64,000 nt of DNA from Gammaproteobacteria bacterium (GCA_018826295.1 JAHJZX010000035.1:62001-126000), one strand, 5' to 3'; shown: positions 1 through 9,349, counted from the first letter of the stretch. The notes: a model not told the origin generated them from the letters alone. Numbers and translations: made by a program.

Positions 1-1447
1 GGCCCTCATAACGAATAATTACTGCATCGCCAGCCACGACTTTGCCTTTTAAGATGGCCTCAACCGCATCGTCCTGGCTTTCAAATACCCGGGCGCGGCC
101 GCTAAATACCAGGTTTTCCGGCTCTACCCCGGCGGTTTTTACAATACAGCCTTGCGGTGCCAGGTTGCCAAACAACACAGCTAAACCGCCGTCTTGCGAA
201 TAGGCATGTTCTTTACTGCGGATACAGCCTTCTACCCGGTCATCGTCGACGCTGGGGTAGCGGCAGTTTTGTGAAAAGGCCTGCGTGGTACGGATACCGG
301 CCGGGCCAGCGGCGTAAAACTGCTGCACGTCGGTAGACGGATTGGTTTTCAGATCCCATTGCTCCAGCACGGCTGCCAGCGAGCTGCCAGACACATGCGG
401 CGTATTGGGGTTTAATAAACCGGCACGGTTTAGCTCAGCTAAAATGCCGATCACGCCACCGGCACGGTGCACATCTTCCATATGGTATTTTTGCGTTGAC
501 GGCGCCACCTTACACAAATGCGGCACTATGCGCGATAAGCGGTCGATATCGGCCATGGTAAAGTCGACATTGGCTTCCTGCGCCGCGGCCAATAAATGCA
601 GCACGGTATTGGTTGAACCACCCATGGCAATATCCAGCATCATGGCGTTTTCAAAGGCGGTTTTATTGCCGATACTGCGCGGTAAGGCGCTGGCATCATC
701 GTGTTTGTACCAGCGGTTGCACAGCTCCATTATTCTGAAACCGGCCTGGACAAACAGTTCTTTCCGATCGGCATGGGTTGCCAATAACGAGCCATTACCG
801 GGTTGGCCTAAACCTAAGGCCTCAACCAAACAGTTCATTGAGTTGGCGGTAAACATACCCGAGCAGCTGCCGCAGGTGGGGCAGGCGCTGCGTTCAATTT
901 GCTCGCTGTCGCTGTCGGTGACTTTAGGATCGGCGGCTGACACCATGGCATCGACCAGGTCCAGCTTGATAATTTGATCCGACAGCTTGGTTTTACCTGC
1001 TTCCATCGGCCCACCCGAGACAAAAATGGCCGGCACATTTAAGCGCATGGCGGCCATTAACATACCCGGCGTGATCTTGTCGCAGTTGGATATACACACC
1101 ATGGCATCGGCGCAGTGGGCATTGACCATATATTCTACCGAGTCGGCGATTAGCTCACGCGATGGCAGACTGTACAACATGCCGCCATGGCCCATGGCAA
1201 TACCGTCATCTACCGCTATGGTATTAAACTCTTTGGCTATGCCACCGGCCTCTTCAATGCTTTTAGCTACCAGCTTGCCTAAGTCCCGCAGGTGCACGTG
1301 GCCGGGTACAAACTCGCAGAAGGAATTCACCACGGCAATAATCGGCTTGCCAAAATCGGTGTCTTTAACGCCGGTGGCACGCCACAGTGCGCGGGCGCCC
1401 GCCATATTGCGGCCTTCGGTAACGGTGGCGGATCTTAACTTTGGCAT
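1..1447 (-). CDS. ilvD: Dihydroxy-acid dehydratase (C-terminal end cut by window edge)
   Basis: Dehydrates 2,3-dihydroxy-isovalerate and 2,3-dihydroxy-3-methylvalerate to the 2-keto acids in valine and isoleucine synthesis; cytoplasmic Fe-S enzyme. The first 482 residues are visible of a family length near 610. The reading frame stays open to base 1. It starts [20 protein letters not shown] and contains [10 protein letters not shown] and [18 protein letters not shown], the conserved cysteine regions of the IlvD/Edd family, followed by [10 protein letters not shown]. It lies 62 bp downstream of ilvM on the same strand, so it is probably the third gene of an ilvGMD operon under the upstream attenuator. 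Start chosen at the ATG giving the canonical N-terminus. The identification is secure; only the 3' end is missing. Confidence 0.95.
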   Translation of the reverse strand, partial: MPKLRSATVTEGRNMAGARALWRATGVKDTDFGKPIIAVVNSFCEFVPGHVHLRDLGKLVAKSIEEAGGIAKEFNTIAVDDGIAMGHGGMLYSLPSRELIADSVEYMVNAHCADAMVCISNCDKITPGMLMAAMRLNVPAIFVSGGPMEAGKTKLSDQIIKLDLVDAMVSAADPKVTDSDSEQIERSACPTCGSCSGMFTANSMNCLVEALGLGQPGNGSLLATHADRKELFVQAGFRIMELCNRWYKHDDASALPRSIGNKTAFENAMMLDIAMGGSTNTVLHLLAAAQEANVDFTMADIDRLSRIVPHLCKVAPSTQKYHMEDVHRAGGVIGILAELNRAGLLNPNTPHVSGSSLAAVLEQWDLKTNPSTDVQQFYAAGPAGIRTTQAFSQNCRYPSVDDDRVEGCIRSKEHAYSQDGGLAVLFGNLAPQGCIVKTAGVEPENLVFSGRARVFESQDDAVEAILKGKVVAGDAVIIRYEG

Positions 1448-1509
1448 TGCGGTACTCCGTGTATTCGGTAAATAAAAAGTATAGGGTTAGCTGCTGTAAA
1501 TATCGGGCG

Positions 1510-1764
1510 TCAGGCGCTTAGTGCCGCCCGCTCGCTGCCAGCCAGTTCCAGTTGCTGAATATCGTACAGTTTGTGCAACTGGCTGGTTAATAAATGAATA
1601 GGTTTATCGCTACGCACGGTTAAGGTAATAGTTAAACTTTGCGCATCATGTCGTGGTGTCAGCTGTAAGCCGGCTAATTCATAACCGCGATAGCGGGTAA
1701 CCTGTAACAAACGCTCTACTACAGCCGGGGTGTTAGTGGCGGTGATATTCAGTACGTGGTTCAT
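1510..1764 (-). CDS. ilvM: Acetolactate synthase II small subunit
   Basis: 84-residue ACT-domain protein, the regulatory/stabilising partner of the IlvG catalytic subunit. Its beta-alpha-beta pattern (N-terminal [20 protein letters not shown], then [12 protein letters not shown]) matches IlvM (about 87 aa in enterobacteria) rather than the longer IlvH/IlvN. Its ATG overlaps the ilvG stop by 4 bp (ATGA), so the two subunits are translationally coupled, and ilvD follows. Length, fold pattern and position agree. Confidence 0.93.
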   Translation of the reverse strand: MNHVLNITATNTPAVVERLLQVTRYRGYELAGLQLTPRHDAQSLTITLTVRSDKPIHLLTSQLHKLYDIQQLELAGSERAALSA

Positions 1765-3416
1765 GCTTTTAGCTCCGTGATCATCTCTTCATTAGCAGCA
1801 CCCGGCGGTACTAATGGCCAGACGTTGTCTTTATCGTCAATACATACATGCAGTAAATAAGGGCCGGGCCAGGTAAACATGGCTTCCAGCGCGCTTTCTA
1901 CTTCGTCTTTGCGGGTAATGCAGTGGCCGGGTATAGCAAAGGCAGCGGCCAGGGCGACAAAATCCGGGTTGTCGGATAAATCGGTTTCGCTATAGCGCTC
2001 GTTAAAAAACAACTGCTGCCACTGTTTCACCATGCCTAAACGCTGGTTATCGACAATGACAATTTTCACCGGCAGGCGAAAGCGCTTAATGGTGGCTAGT
2101 TCTTGCACGTTCATCATAAAAGAGCCATCGCCGGATACCGTGATTACCGTATCCTGCGGCCGGGCTAACTTAGCGCCAATCGCTGCCGGCAAGCCAAAGC
2201 CCATAGTGCCCAGGCCGCCACTGGATAAATGATTACGCGGGCTGCTAAAGCGCATATGTTGGGCCACCCACATCTGGTGCTGGCCAACGTCACAGCACAC
2301 TACGCTGTTATCCGGCATGCGCTCGCTTAATTGCTTTAACATCAAAGGTGCATAAATGCGCTCACCGGGGTGATCATAACGCCAGCCATGTTGCTGTTTT
2401 AACTGCGCACAGTGTGCCAGCCAGTCGGTACAATCTGTGCCCACTGTCATTGCCGGTAAGATTTGTTTCATATCACCCAGTAGCGCGACATTAGCAAAGC
2501 GCACCTTGTTAATTTCGGCCGGGTCAATATCGACGTGGATTACCTTGGCCAGCGGGGCGAACTTTTGCAGGTTACCGGTTACCCGGTCATCAAAACGGGC
2601 ACCTAAACAGATCAGTAAATCACACTGTTGCACGGCTAAATTTGCCGCCTGCGTGCCGTGCATACCCAGCATACCCAGGTAGTGCGCGTTATCTTTTGCC
2701 ACCGAGCCCATAGCTTTTAAGGTGGTAACCGACGGCATAGGGTTAGCGGCTAGAAACTGTTGTAGCTGCGGCATCGCGCCGGCCATATGCACGCCACCGC
2801 CGATATATGCTATTGGCTTTTTTGCTGCCGCTATTAACGCGCGCGCTTTGCCGGCATTGGCCAGCGAGGTATAAATTGGCGCTGCTGGCCGCGCGGCGTT
2901 ACATTCTGCCTGGTAATCAATATCGGCCAGCTGCACATCTTTAGGTATATCGACTAACACCGGGCCCGGCCGGCCGCTTTGGGCAATAGCAAAAGCCTCA
3001 TTTAATGTTGCCGCCAACTCGTCGACACTGCGTACCATAAAACTGTGTTTAGTAGCGGCCAGGCTTAAACCCAGTACATCAATTTCCTGAAACGCATCGG
3101 TCCCCATTACGGCTTGAGACACCTGACCGGTGATTGCCACTACCGGTACCGAGTCCAGCATGGCATCGGCCAGTGAGGTGATCAAGTTAGTTGCGCCAGG
3201 GCCGGAGGTGGCCATACACACCCCCACTTTACCTGAGGCGCGGGCATAGCCGATGGCCGAAAAAGCGCCACCTTGCTCATGCCGGCACAGGTAGTGTTTT
3301 ACCTCACTTTGATACAGTGCATCGTAAATCGGCATAATGGCACCGCCGGGGTAGCCGAAAATAGTATCGACCCCGTGTTGTTGCAGCACCTTAAGTACCA
3401 ATTCTGCGCCTTTCAT
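1761..3416 (-). CDS. ilvG: Acetolactate synthase II large (catalytic) subunit
   Basis: ThDP-dependent enzyme that condenses two pyruvates, or pyruvate and 2-ketobutyrate, to start valine/leucine and isoleucine synthesis. The protein begins [20 protein letters not shown], keeps the ThDP-proton-relay glutamate in [17 protein letters not shown], and near the C-terminus has the cofactor motif [13 protein letters not shown]. The frame is open back to 3467, but that extension lies inside the attenuator hairpin. The ATG at 3416 has AGAGGA just upstream and gives 551 residues, close to E. coli IlvG (548). No frameshift is visible, unlike the ilvG of E. coli K-12. Leader peptide and attenuator precede it. 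Confidence 0.95.
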   Translation of the reverse strand: MKGAELVLKVLQQHGVDTIFGYPGGAIMPIYDALYQSEVKHYLCRHEQGGAFSAIGYARASGKVGVCMATSGPGATNLITSLADAMLDSVPVVAITGQVSQAVMGTDAFQEIDVLGLSLAATKHSFMVRSVDELAATLNEAFAIAQSGRPGPVLVDIPKDVQLADIDYQAECNAARPAAPIYTSLANAGKARALIAAAKKPIAYIGGGVHMAGAMPQLQQFLAANPMPSVTTLKAMGSVAKDNAHYLGMLGMHGTQAANLAVQQCDLLICLGARFDDRVTGNLQKFAPLAKVIHVDIDPAEINKVRFANVALLGDMKQILPAMTVGTDCTDWLAHCAQLKQQHGWRYDHPGERIYAPLMLKQLSERMPDNSVVCCDVGQHQMWVAQHMRFSSPRNHLSSGGLGTMGFGLPAAIGAKLARPQDTVITVSGDGSFMMNVQELATIKRFRLPVKIVIVDNQRLGMVKQWQQLFFNERYSETDLSDNPDFVALAAAFAIPGHCITRKDEVESALEAMFTWPGPYLLHVCIDDKDNVWPLVPPGAANEEMITELKA

Positions 3417-3463
3417 GTTGTATCCTCTGTATGCTAAACCGCTTTTTGCCAGGCCCGGAAACG

Positions 3464-3499
3464 ACAAAACCCCCGGTCCTTGCGGAGCGGGGGTTTTGT
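3464..3499 (-). terminator. Attenuator terminator of the ilvGMD operon
   Basis: A perfect 12-bp stem (3464-3475 against 3488-3499, ACAAAACCCCCG/CGGGGGTTTTGT) with a 12-nt loop lies between the leader peptide stop and ilvG. Read on the minus strand it ends in GGGGGTTTTGT, giving a weak U tract within the stem end. Its position after a branched-chain-rich leader peptide is that of a classical transcription attenuator. An alternative antiterminator pairing was not modelled. Confidence 0.8.
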
Positions 3500-3517
3500 T
3501 GGAATTCGCTTTTTACG

Positions 3518-3607
3518 CTACTTTTTTTCCAAAACACCGCCCCCGCGGAGATTAATAATCACCACGACCACGAGGACAATAATGTTCAGAACAGCAGCTA
3601 AACGCAT
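3518..3607 (-). CDS. ilvL: ilv operon leader peptide (attenuation control)
   Basis: A 29-codon ORF begins ATG CGT TTA GCT GCT and contains an uninterrupted run of branched-chain codons, IIVLVVVVII, then ends GGGVLEKK before TAG. About half of its residues are Ile, Val or Leu. It lies 19 bp before the attenuator stem and about 100 bp before ilvG, the arrangement of enterobacterial ilvL. When charged Ile/Val/Leu tRNAs are scarce the ribosome should stall on this run and prevent the terminator from forming. The protein itself is expected to have no other function. Sequence similarity to E. coli IlvL is by composition rather than identity. Confidence 0.85.
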   Translation of the reverse strand: MRLAAVLNIIVLVVVVIINLRGGGVLEKK

Positions 3608-3795
3608 AATTTTATTCTTACTTATTTGCTTGGTTGAAATCTGTATTTGTTATGTAGCGCTGTTTAACAGCGCAATTAGCTAATAGAAATAGCCGTCTAT
3701 CAGTCTGAAGTCAACAGGTTTTTGTGATTTGCTAAAAAATAGTCGGTTTGCACCTATAGTGATAGGCAACGTACACTTAAATTATTCATCAACCA

Positions 3796-4050
3796 GTGTG
3801 GTGGCCTGTGGATCAGTTAGAGCTGTTTGACCTGCCCAACCCTTGTATCGGTGTTTGCCAAAGCAACAGCCGCGGTTACTGTATTGGCTGCTTACGCTCC
3901 CGCGAGGAACGCTTTAACTGGCATGGCAAACCCGTTGCCGAACGCGCGCATATTTTAAAACTGCTAACCCAGCGCCGTGCCAGATTAACGGCTAAAACAA
4001 AAAAGGATAACGACTCACCTCAAAGCGGCGAGTCGCTGGAGTTGTTTTAA
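3796..4050 (+). CDS. DUF1289 family protein
   Basis: Small protein of about 84 residues with the DUF1289 signature: PNPCIGVCQSN, then GYCIGCLRSREERFNW. Four cysteines (C-x3-C, then C-x2-C) suggest metal or Fe-S binding; the biochemical role of the family is not established. The first start is GTG at 3796 (MWWPVDQLELFDL); a second in-frame GTG at 3808 gives VDQLELFDLPNPC, which fits the family N-terminus at least as well. It stands alone on the plus strand and converges with the next gene with one base between stops. Confidence 0.85.
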   Translation: MWWPVDQLELFDLPNPCIGVCQSNSRGYCIGCLRSREERFNWHGKPVAERAHILKLLTQRRARLTAKTKKDNDSPQSGESLELF

Positions 4051-4051
4051 G

Positions 4052-4294
4052 TTAGGCTTTTTTTATCAAGCCGATTAAAAACAACAGCACTACAGCACCG
4101 ACGGTAGCGGTAACTAAAGAACCAATAAAACCATAGGATGCTAGGCCAATAGCGCGGAACAGCAAGCCGCCAACGAAAGCCCCTACAATGCCTACCACCA
4201 TATTTCCCAATAAGCCAAAACCGCGGCCTTTCATTATTTTACCCGCCAGCCAGCCGGCAATGGCACCTATGATTAAAAACAGAATAAAGTTCAT
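4052..4294 (-). CDS. GlsB/YeaQ/YmgE family stress-response membrane protein
   Basis: 80-residue, almost wholly hydrophobic protein of the transglycosylase-associated (YeaQ/YmgE) family. Three membrane segments are visible, separated by glycine-rich turns: IIGAIAGWLAGKIMKG, LLGNMVVGIVGAFVGGLLF, and a C-terminal segment ending LLFLIGLIKKA. Family members are small inner-membrane proteins linked to general stress; a precise function is not known. Its ATG overlaps the end of the phosphopantetheinyl transferase gene by 4 bp, so the two may be co-transcribed. Confidence 0.88.
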   Translation of the reverse strand: MNFILFLIIGAIAGWLAGKIMKGRGFGLLGNMVVGIVGAFVGGLLFRAIGLASYGFIGSLVTATVGAVVLLFLIGLIKKA

Positions 4295-4869
4295 CGCTTA
4301 TCCTCAGTTATGGTAAGTACAGCATCGGCGTGCTGATAAACTAAGCAAAGCATATAACCGTTTAATGGCAAGTGGTATTGCGGGATATCGTCCGGCAGGC
4401 TGTGGTGAAGTAATTGTAAAAGCGGCTCTCCGCTGTACTTGCTATAGGCTTCGGCCGCGGTCCAGCGTCGATAAAACCCGGTTGAGTCAACGGCGCCTGC
4501 CAAAGCACGGTATTCAGCAGTAAAATCGGCAATATTGCGCGGTTTAAGTTGCTCAATATCCAGCCCAAGTTTGTTTGTATTACTGATAGCCACGGCAATA
4601 GCGTGCGCCGAGTGGCTGATGGATAAGTGCCAGCGCACAGCGGCAACAGTTAAAACCGGTGCCGAATCTGATGGTAAACTGATGCTGATATCGGCTGTTA
4701 GTGCAGCATGATGTTGCTGTAGCAGCCGGCGTGTCAGGGCCCGGCCGTTGCAAAACTGGCGGCTGCGTTTTGGGCTCATAGTCTTTGCTAAGTGCCATTC
4801 TGCATCGGTCAGGTTCTGCCGGCATTGCTCTTCAGGCCATAATTGCAAGCGGTAACCAAGCCAAATCAT
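4291..4869 (-). CDS. 4'-phosphopantetheinyl transferase (Sfp type)
   Basis: Predicted to load phosphopantetheine from CoA onto the active-site serine of the three acyl carrier proteins of the pigment cluster. Motifs: RWHLSISHSAHAIAVAIS with the family His, LGLDIEQLKPRN with the Mg-binding Asp, and RRWTAAEAYSKYSGEPL, the WxxKEA/YxK-like helix (here WTAAEAYSKY). About 192 residues from the ATG at 4869, which has GAGAG upstream. The frame extends to a GTG at 4905 without a good ribosome site. It diverges from the dehydratase gene that opens the plus-strand block. A phosphopantetheinyl transferase is a common component of aryl-polyene clusters. Confidence 0.87.
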   Translation of the reverse strand: MIWLGYRLQLWPEEQCRQNLTDAEWHLAKTMSPKRSRQFCNGRALTRRLLQQHHAALTADISISLPSDSAPVLTVAAVRWHLSISHSAHAIAVAISNTNKLGLDIEQLKPRNIADFTAEYRALAGAVDSTGFYRRWTAAEAYSKYSGEPLLQLLHHSLPDDIPQYHLPLNGYMLCLVYQHADAVLTITEDKR

Positions 4870-5008
4870 CTGCAACTCTCTTTTGCACTGCTCTGGAAAC
4901 GCCACAGCATACTGTGAAGTGGTTAGCTTGTCACACGCTAGCCAGCAGTGACAATGGTCAGCCGCTGCGGTAGACTTCCGGCTTTTGTTTTGCAGGGCAG
5001 CAGACCCA

Positions 5009-5407
5009 GTGGATCGTATTGCTATAGAACAGTTATTACCTCATCGCGGCGCGGCGTTATGGCTGGATACGGTCACCCATCTGGATGCAGGTAGTATTAC
5101 CGGTCGCAGCGTGTCAAATTGCCTGTCACTATGTAATGGCCGAAGCAATAGCCATCTGTTGTATGAGGCGGCTGCCCAATTATGTGCAGTGCACGGTGCC
5201 AACATGGGGGGAAGTGCAAAACGCGCCTTTGTTGCCAAAGTTCAACAGTTGCAAATACATCAGGATTACACCGACAGTGCTCCGGTTACCGTGTGTTGCC
5301 AATTACTTAGCCAAAATCCGGCTGGGGCACTGTACCAGTTTAGCCTGAGTCAGGGCGCGCAGTTGTTGATTAGTGGCAAACTATTAGTGGTAATTGAACA
5401 TGCTTAA
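5009..5407 (+). CDS. 3-hydroxyacyl-ACP dehydratase, hot-dog fold (ApeI/ApeP-like)
   Basis: Opens the left plus-strand block. The N-terminus IEQLLPHRGAALWLDTVTHL matches the ApeP/FabA-like hot-dog dehydratases, in which a PH(x)PM/LPHRG element and a downstream YEAAAQLCAVHGA helix form the acyl pocket. Expected role is dehydration of 3-hydroxyacyl-ACP during polyene or acyl-chain growth. Two alternative starts exist, TTG 4985 and GTG 5009; GTG places a conserved-looking VDRIAIEQLL at the start and has AGGG upstream, so it is preferred. Its stop overlaps the following ABC ATPase gene. A third dehydratase of the same kind occurs later at 26735. Confidence 0.8.
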   Translation: MDRIAIEQLLPHRGAALWLDTVTHLDAGSITGRSVSNCLSLCNGRSNSHLLYEAAAQLCAVHGANMGGSAKRAFVAKVQQLQIHQDYTDSAPVTVCCQLLSQNPAGALYQFSLSQGAQLLISGKLLVVIEHA

Positions 5408-6287
5408 TCTGTCCGCAGTCTGTTATCGCTATCCGGGGGCCGACACCGATGCCCTGTGTAGTATAAATCTGTCGTTGCAAGCTGGTGATATAGTGGGTTT
5501 ACTCGGGCCGAACGGTGCCGGTAAAACGACGCTGTTTTCCGTGCTAAGTGGTTTAACCCAACCCAGTCAGGGCCAAATACAATGGCAGCACAAGGCGTTA
5601 CGGGTTGGCTTGATACCACAACATCTGGCTTTTTACGGTCAGCTTAGCATTGCGGAAAACCTGGCCTTTTTTGCTGACATCTATCAATTAAAAGGACAGG
5701 TACGTCAGCAGCAACTGCAGCAGGTAATTGCGGCCTGTGATTTGGGCAGCCGCCTGCAACAGCGTGCGGCCACGCTATCGGGTGGCTGGCAGCGGCGGTT
5801 GAATTTTGCTATTGGCATATTGCGGCCGGCAGAATTATACCTGTTTGACGAAGCCACAGTCGGTGTTGATGCCCAGTCGCGTCAACAGCTACTGACTGCA
5901 GTGCAGCAATTGGCAGCGGTGGGGAAAACCCTGATTTATACCAGCCACTACCTACAGGAAACCGAACAAATTGCCAACCGGATACTGGTGCTGCAACAAG
6001 GTGCGCTGGTACTGGATCTGCCAGTAAGTCAGTTGGCCGTTAACAGTCGCCAATTGATGCTGCAATGGCCACAGCAGGCACCAGCCGGCTGGACCTCACT
6101 TTTAACTCGGCTGGGGCTGGAAGCCACTAAGCTGGCAGCCGGTGAGCTGATCCCGCTACAAAACGAGCAACAATGGCAGCAGCTCAATCAGTTTATTCAG
6201 GCACAAGCTGTGCAACCCTTGTTGCTACGTTATGGTAAGCCGTCATTGGAGCAACTGTATCTGCATGCCAGCGGAGGTCAGTTATGA
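5400..6287 (+). CDS. ABC transporter ATP-binding protein
   Basis: Nucleotide-binding subunit of a two-gene exporter with the downstream permease. Walker A GPNGAGKTTLF near residue 38, signature LSGGWQRRLNF, Walker B LYLFDEATVGVD, H-loop TSHYLQETEQ. About 295 residues from the ATG at 5400; a TTG two codons upstream is possible. The extended C-terminal domain after the ATPase core is typical of ABC-2 exporters. It overlaps both neighbours by a few bases, and its place inside the pigment cluster suggests that it moves a polyene, resorcinol or lipid product across the inner membrane. The substrate is inferred only from position. Confidence 0.92.
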   Translation: MLNLSAVCYRYPGADTDALCSINLSLQAGDIVGLLGPNGAGKTTLFSVLSGLTQPSQGQIQWQHKALRVGLIPQHLAFYGQLSIAENLAFFADIYQLKGQVRQQQLQQVIAACDLGSRLQQRAATLSGGWQRRLNFAIGILRPAELYLFDEATVGVDAQSRQQLLTAVQQLAAVGKTLIYTSHYLQETEQIANRILVLQQGALVLDLPVSQLAVNSRQLMLQWPQQAPAGWTSLLTRLGLEATKLAAGELIPLQNEQQWQQLNQFIQAQAVQPLLLRYGKPSLEQLYLHASGGQL

Positions 6288-7471
6288 GGTTGTCGGCACT
6301 ACTGACCAAAGAATGGCGCTTACTGCGACGTGATCTGCATGCGCTGGCGGTGCTGTTTCTCATGCCTCTGACCTTTGTGTTGCTAATGGCGTTTGCTTTA
6401 TCAGATTTAAACGCCGGGGTACCGGCACGCGCCAGCGTTGTGCTGCAGCAACATGCTGATGATCACGACAGCCGGTTTTTTGCTGCTGCATTGGCGCAGC
6501 AACTGACTGTGCTACCTGAAACAGACACCGCTAACATCAGTGTAATTACCAGTGCCGATTTTAGTGAGTTACTGCAGCAAGACAGTGATACTCCGACGCC
6601 GCAGTTACAATTGCTGTTTGCCGCCAATACACCGCCAGTGCTGCGCCAGCAAGTGCGCTCTGCAATAACTCTGGCATTAGCACAAAGCCGTTTGCAGGCG
6701 TTTTTGCGTGCCAATGATATGTTATCTGACGAGCAAAGCCTGACAGAGCAGCTGAGCTTAGTACGCCGGCAAACCGACAGCACGCTGAGTGAACAAGACA
6801 TCGGTAGTCAGGGCCAGTTGTTGCACCAGGCTAACGCCAGCCAGCACAGTGTGCCGGCCTGGCTGATTTTTGGTATGTTTTTCGTTATGCTGCCAATGGC
6901 CAATACGCTGTTGGCAGAGCAGCACAGTGGCACTTTATTGCGACTAAAAGCCGCCGGTTTGCCGCCACTTACACTGGCACTGGGCAAATGCCTGCCTTAC
7001 TTTGTAATTAATGTACTTCAATTTACCTTATTGCTTGCTGTGAGCTATTGGCTGTTACCGCAACTGGGATTAGCCCCTTTGCAGTTGAATGGCAGCCCGT
7101 TAGCCTATTTATTACTGGCGTGCAGCATAGCGCTGTGTAGCAGCAGCTTTGGTTTTTTCATTGCCAGCCTGGTGCGTAGCAATGAACAGGCGTTAATGCT
7201 AAGTGGCGGCTGCAATATTATACTGGCGGCGGTTGGCGGTATCATGGTGCCTAAAGCGGTCATGCCTGAAGCTATGCAACAGGTGGCGGCGTTGTCCCCA
7301 ATGAGCTGGGCACTGGATGGCTTTCTGGTTTTATTAACCGGCCATGGTGGCATAGCGGATGTTGCACCGTCAGTGGTAAAACTATTGCTGTTTGCCAGTG
7401 TCAGCTTTGCGCTGGCGTACTTTATTTTTCAATATAAACTGAGCCGGATAAAATGGACCGCACTTTATTAA
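6284..7471 (+). CDS. ABC-2 type transporter permease
   Basis: 395-residue membrane subunit for the preceding ATPase, overlapping it by 4 bp. One N-terminal membrane segment (ALAVLFLMPLTFVLLMAFAL) is followed by a large extracytoplasmic region of about 150 residues, then five or so segments (WLIFGMFFVMLPMANTLLA, YFVINVLQFTLLLAVSYWLL, LLLACSIALCSSSFGFFIAS). The pattern is that of ABC2_membrane_3 proteins of the YhhJ/YbhR type. C-terminal ...LSPMSWALDGFLVLL is a family hallmark. Probably works on the same substrate as the ATPase; identity unknown. Confidence 0.9.
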   Translation: MRLSALLTKEWRLLRRDLHALAVLFLMPLTFVLLMAFALSDLNAGVPARASVVLQQHADDHDSRFFAAALAQQLTVLPETDTANISVITSADFSELLQQDSDTPTPQLQLLFAANTPPVLRQQVRSAITLALAQSRLQAFLRANDMLSDEQSLTEQLSLVRRQTDSTLSEQDIGSQGQLLHQANASQHSVPAWLIFGMFFVMLPMANTLLAEQHSGTLLRLKAAGLPPLTLALGKCLPYFVINVLQFTLLLAVSYWLLPQLGLAPLQLNGSPLAYLLLACSIALCSSSFGFFIASLVRSNEQALMLSGGCNIILAAVGGIMVPKAVMPEAMQQVAALSPMSWALDGFLVLLTGHGGIADVAPSVVKLLLFASVSFALAYFIFQYKLSRIKWTALY

Positions 7472-7719
7472 GCGAACAATTAAAACAATTGCTGGTAACC
7501 GAATGTGATAAGGAAGACGAGCTGGATTGGCAGGACATTCGCAACAACGAAGCCTTGTTTGGCAGTAACAGCCGGCTGGATTTAGACAGCCTGGATGCGC
7601 TGCAATTGAGTCTGGCTGTACAAAAACGGTATGGCGTACGTATTGAAGGTGCCAGCCAGGGCCGTAAGGTGCTGCATTGCATTGATAGTCTGGCTGATCA
7701 CATTCTGGCCTCAACATGA
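7453..7719 (+). CDS. Acyl carrier protein (left module)
   Basis: 88-residue carrier protein with the phosphopantetheine-attachment serine in RLDLDSLDALQLSLAVQKRY. It precedes, by overlap, a ketosynthase and a ketosynthase-like partner, so it probably carries the growing chain for that pair. The start codon lies within the permease gene (19-bp overlap). It is the first of three ACPs in the cluster (others at 14557 and 14829) and is the most divergent, with an Asn-rich loop (IRNNEALFGSNSR) before the motif. Confidence 0.9.
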   Translation: MDRTLLSEQLKQLLVTECDKEDELDWQDIRNNEALFGSNSRLDLDSLDALQLSLAVQKRYGVRIEGASQGRKVLHCIDSLADHILAST

Positions 7720-8807
7720 CACCAGTCTACCTGAATCAGGTGCACTTGCAGTGTGCGTTAGGTAACAAGCTGAGTGACGCTGCTGCTTGCTACAGGCTAG
7801 GTGAAACACCACAGCTGCAGCCGGGCAGCGATGCAGTGCCTGCCGGCTTTTTCGCTGTACCGGGTACTGCGCCTGCCTTAGATTTCCGGCTGCACCAGCT
7901 GTTACGCAACACCTTACAGGCAGCCGGATTAAATGCTGCTGATTGTTTGCTGCTAGTGGCTTCGACTGCACTGAATGTGAGCTTGCTGGAGCAGCGGCTG
8001 CAACAGGGCGAAAAGTTAACTATCGATATATTGCCGGCTTTCGATGATTTTGCTGCTGATATCAATGCTGAATTTAATTTTGCAGCTATCCGTATTATTA
8101 ACACTGCCTGCACCAGTGCGGCTAATGCCCTGTTATACGGGCAGCGCATGGTGCACGCAGGCCTGTATCAGCACGTGTTGGTATTAGCCTTTGAGCCACC
8201 GGGCGAGATTACCCGTGCTGGCTTTAGCGCTCTGGAGCTGTCTAGCCAAAGCGGTCTTTACCGGCCATTTCATCCGCAACGCGATGGTTTAATCCTCGGC
8301 GAAGCCTACGCCACGGCCATACTAAGCCGCACTGCAGATAAAACTACACTGGCAGTACTGTTGGGTGGGTACAGCGCCTGTGACACCCATAACATCACCA
8401 CAACGGCTGAAGATGGCAGCCATATTGCTACAGTAATGCTGCAGGCACTGCAACAAGCGGCGTTGCAAAGTAGCGATGTTGCGTTGTTGAAATTACACGG
8501 TACCGCAACTGCTGCCAATGATAGTGCTGAACACAACGGCGTCATGCAGATTTTTGGTCAGGCACTCCCAGCGTTAACGGTGCTAAAGCCGTATCTTGGC
8601 CATACATTAGGGGCTTGCGGCTTGGCCGAACTGGCGTTGCTATTTAGTAGTCTGCAACAGGGCGCGCTTCCGGCGTTGCCTTATGCTGACAATGCCAGTT
8701 TACCTTTTAGCGGTAGTGAGCAGGCTGTAGCACCACAGGCCGTGGTAATGGCTAATTTTTTTGGTTTTGGTGGCAACAACGCCAGTTTATTGCTGAGGCG
8801 ATGCTGA
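7716..8807 (+). CDS. Beta-ketoacyl-ACP synthase (left module)
   Basis: Condensing enzyme of 363 residues. The catalytic triad is visible: Cys in INTACTSAANALLYG, His in LKLHGTATAANDSAEH, and His in YLGHTLGACGLAELAL. The C-terminal FFGFGGNNASLLL is also conserved. Somewhat shorter than FabF (about 410 aa) because the N-terminal part is compact. It overlaps the ACP upstream and the KS-like protein downstream. Together they resemble a type II KS/partner pair dedicated to one chain, perhaps the alkyl chain of the resorcinol. That assignment is inference. Confidence 0.88.
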   Translation: MTPVYLNQVHLQCALGNKLSDAAACYRLGETPQLQPGSDAVPAGFFAVPGTAPALDFRLHQLLRNTLQAAGLNAADCLLLVASTALNVSLLEQRLQQGEKLTIDILPAFDDFAADINAEFNFAAIRIINTACTSAANALLYGQRMVHAGLYQHVLVLAFEPPGEITRAGFSALELSSQSGLYRPFHPQRDGLILGEAYATAILSRTADKTTLAVLLGGYSACDTHNITTTAEDGSHIATVMLQALQQAALQSSDVALLKLHGTATAANDSAEHNGVMQIFGQALPALTVLKPYLGHTLGACGLAELALLFSSLQQGALPALPYADNASLPFSGSEQAVAPQAVVMANFFGFGGNNASLLLRRC

Positions 8808-9349
8808 TGTTCAGAGTTATTGCACAACATCAATTGCAGCTGGATGCCAGCAGTACGGATAAAGCGCTTAAGCAGCTCCTAAGCCAGCAGATACCGCAAT
8901 TGCCACGCCGGATGGATCGTTTGGCATTACTCACCTTGTTGTTGGCCGCACCCTTTCGTGGCCAGCTCAAGCCAGATTGTGGCATTTATCTGGCGGCTGA
9001 TTATCCGTCACTGGCGAATATGTATGCTTTGCTCGATACCGTAGTGGTACAGCAACAACTACCGAAGCCGTTTGAGTTTGTTAATAGTGTCAGCAATGCC
9101 GCCTGTTTTTATGCTGCGCAAATACTACAATTGGATGGGCCGAACGTATTTATTGGCGCAGGACATGCGCCCTGGCAAGCACTGGCAGAATTTGCCTATG
9201 CCGATTTGCATTGCCATATCGTGTCTGAAGCATTATTGATCCGCTGTTGGCAAGGCGACAATCAGTTAGGCGGCCAGGTGCTACAGCTAGCCGCCGGCAA
9301 CTGGCAGCCACAACAGTGGCTATTCAGTGAATTTGTGGCGGCAATGTAA
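8801..9349 (+). CDS. Ketosynthase-like partner protein lacking the catalytic Cys
   Basis: 182-residue protein resembling the N-terminal half of a beta-ketoacyl synthase. The nucleophile-elbow region reads FVNSVSNAACFYAAQIL, with Asn-Ala where active enzymes have Cys, and the protein ends before the His motifs. Such truncated synthase domains (Ketoacyl-synt_2 type) act as chain-length-factor-like partners in aryl-polyene systems. The overlap with the active ketosynthase upstream supports a heterodimer. A catalytic function of its own is unlikely. It converges with the minus-strand BtrH-like gene 24 bp away. Confidence 0.72.
   Translation: MLMFRVIAQHQLQLDASSTDKALKQLLSQQIPQLPRRMDRLALLTLLLAAPFRGQLKPDCGIYLAADYPSLANMYALLDTVVVQQQLPKPFEFVNSVSNAACFYAAQILQLDGPNVFIGAGHAPWQALAEFAYADLHCHIVSEALLIRCWQGDNQLGGQVLQLAAGNWQPQQWLFSEFVAAM

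Noticed and set aside
3480-3683. Plus-strand ORF of 67 codons over the ilv leader
   Set aside because: It is the antisense shadow of the leader peptide and attenuator.
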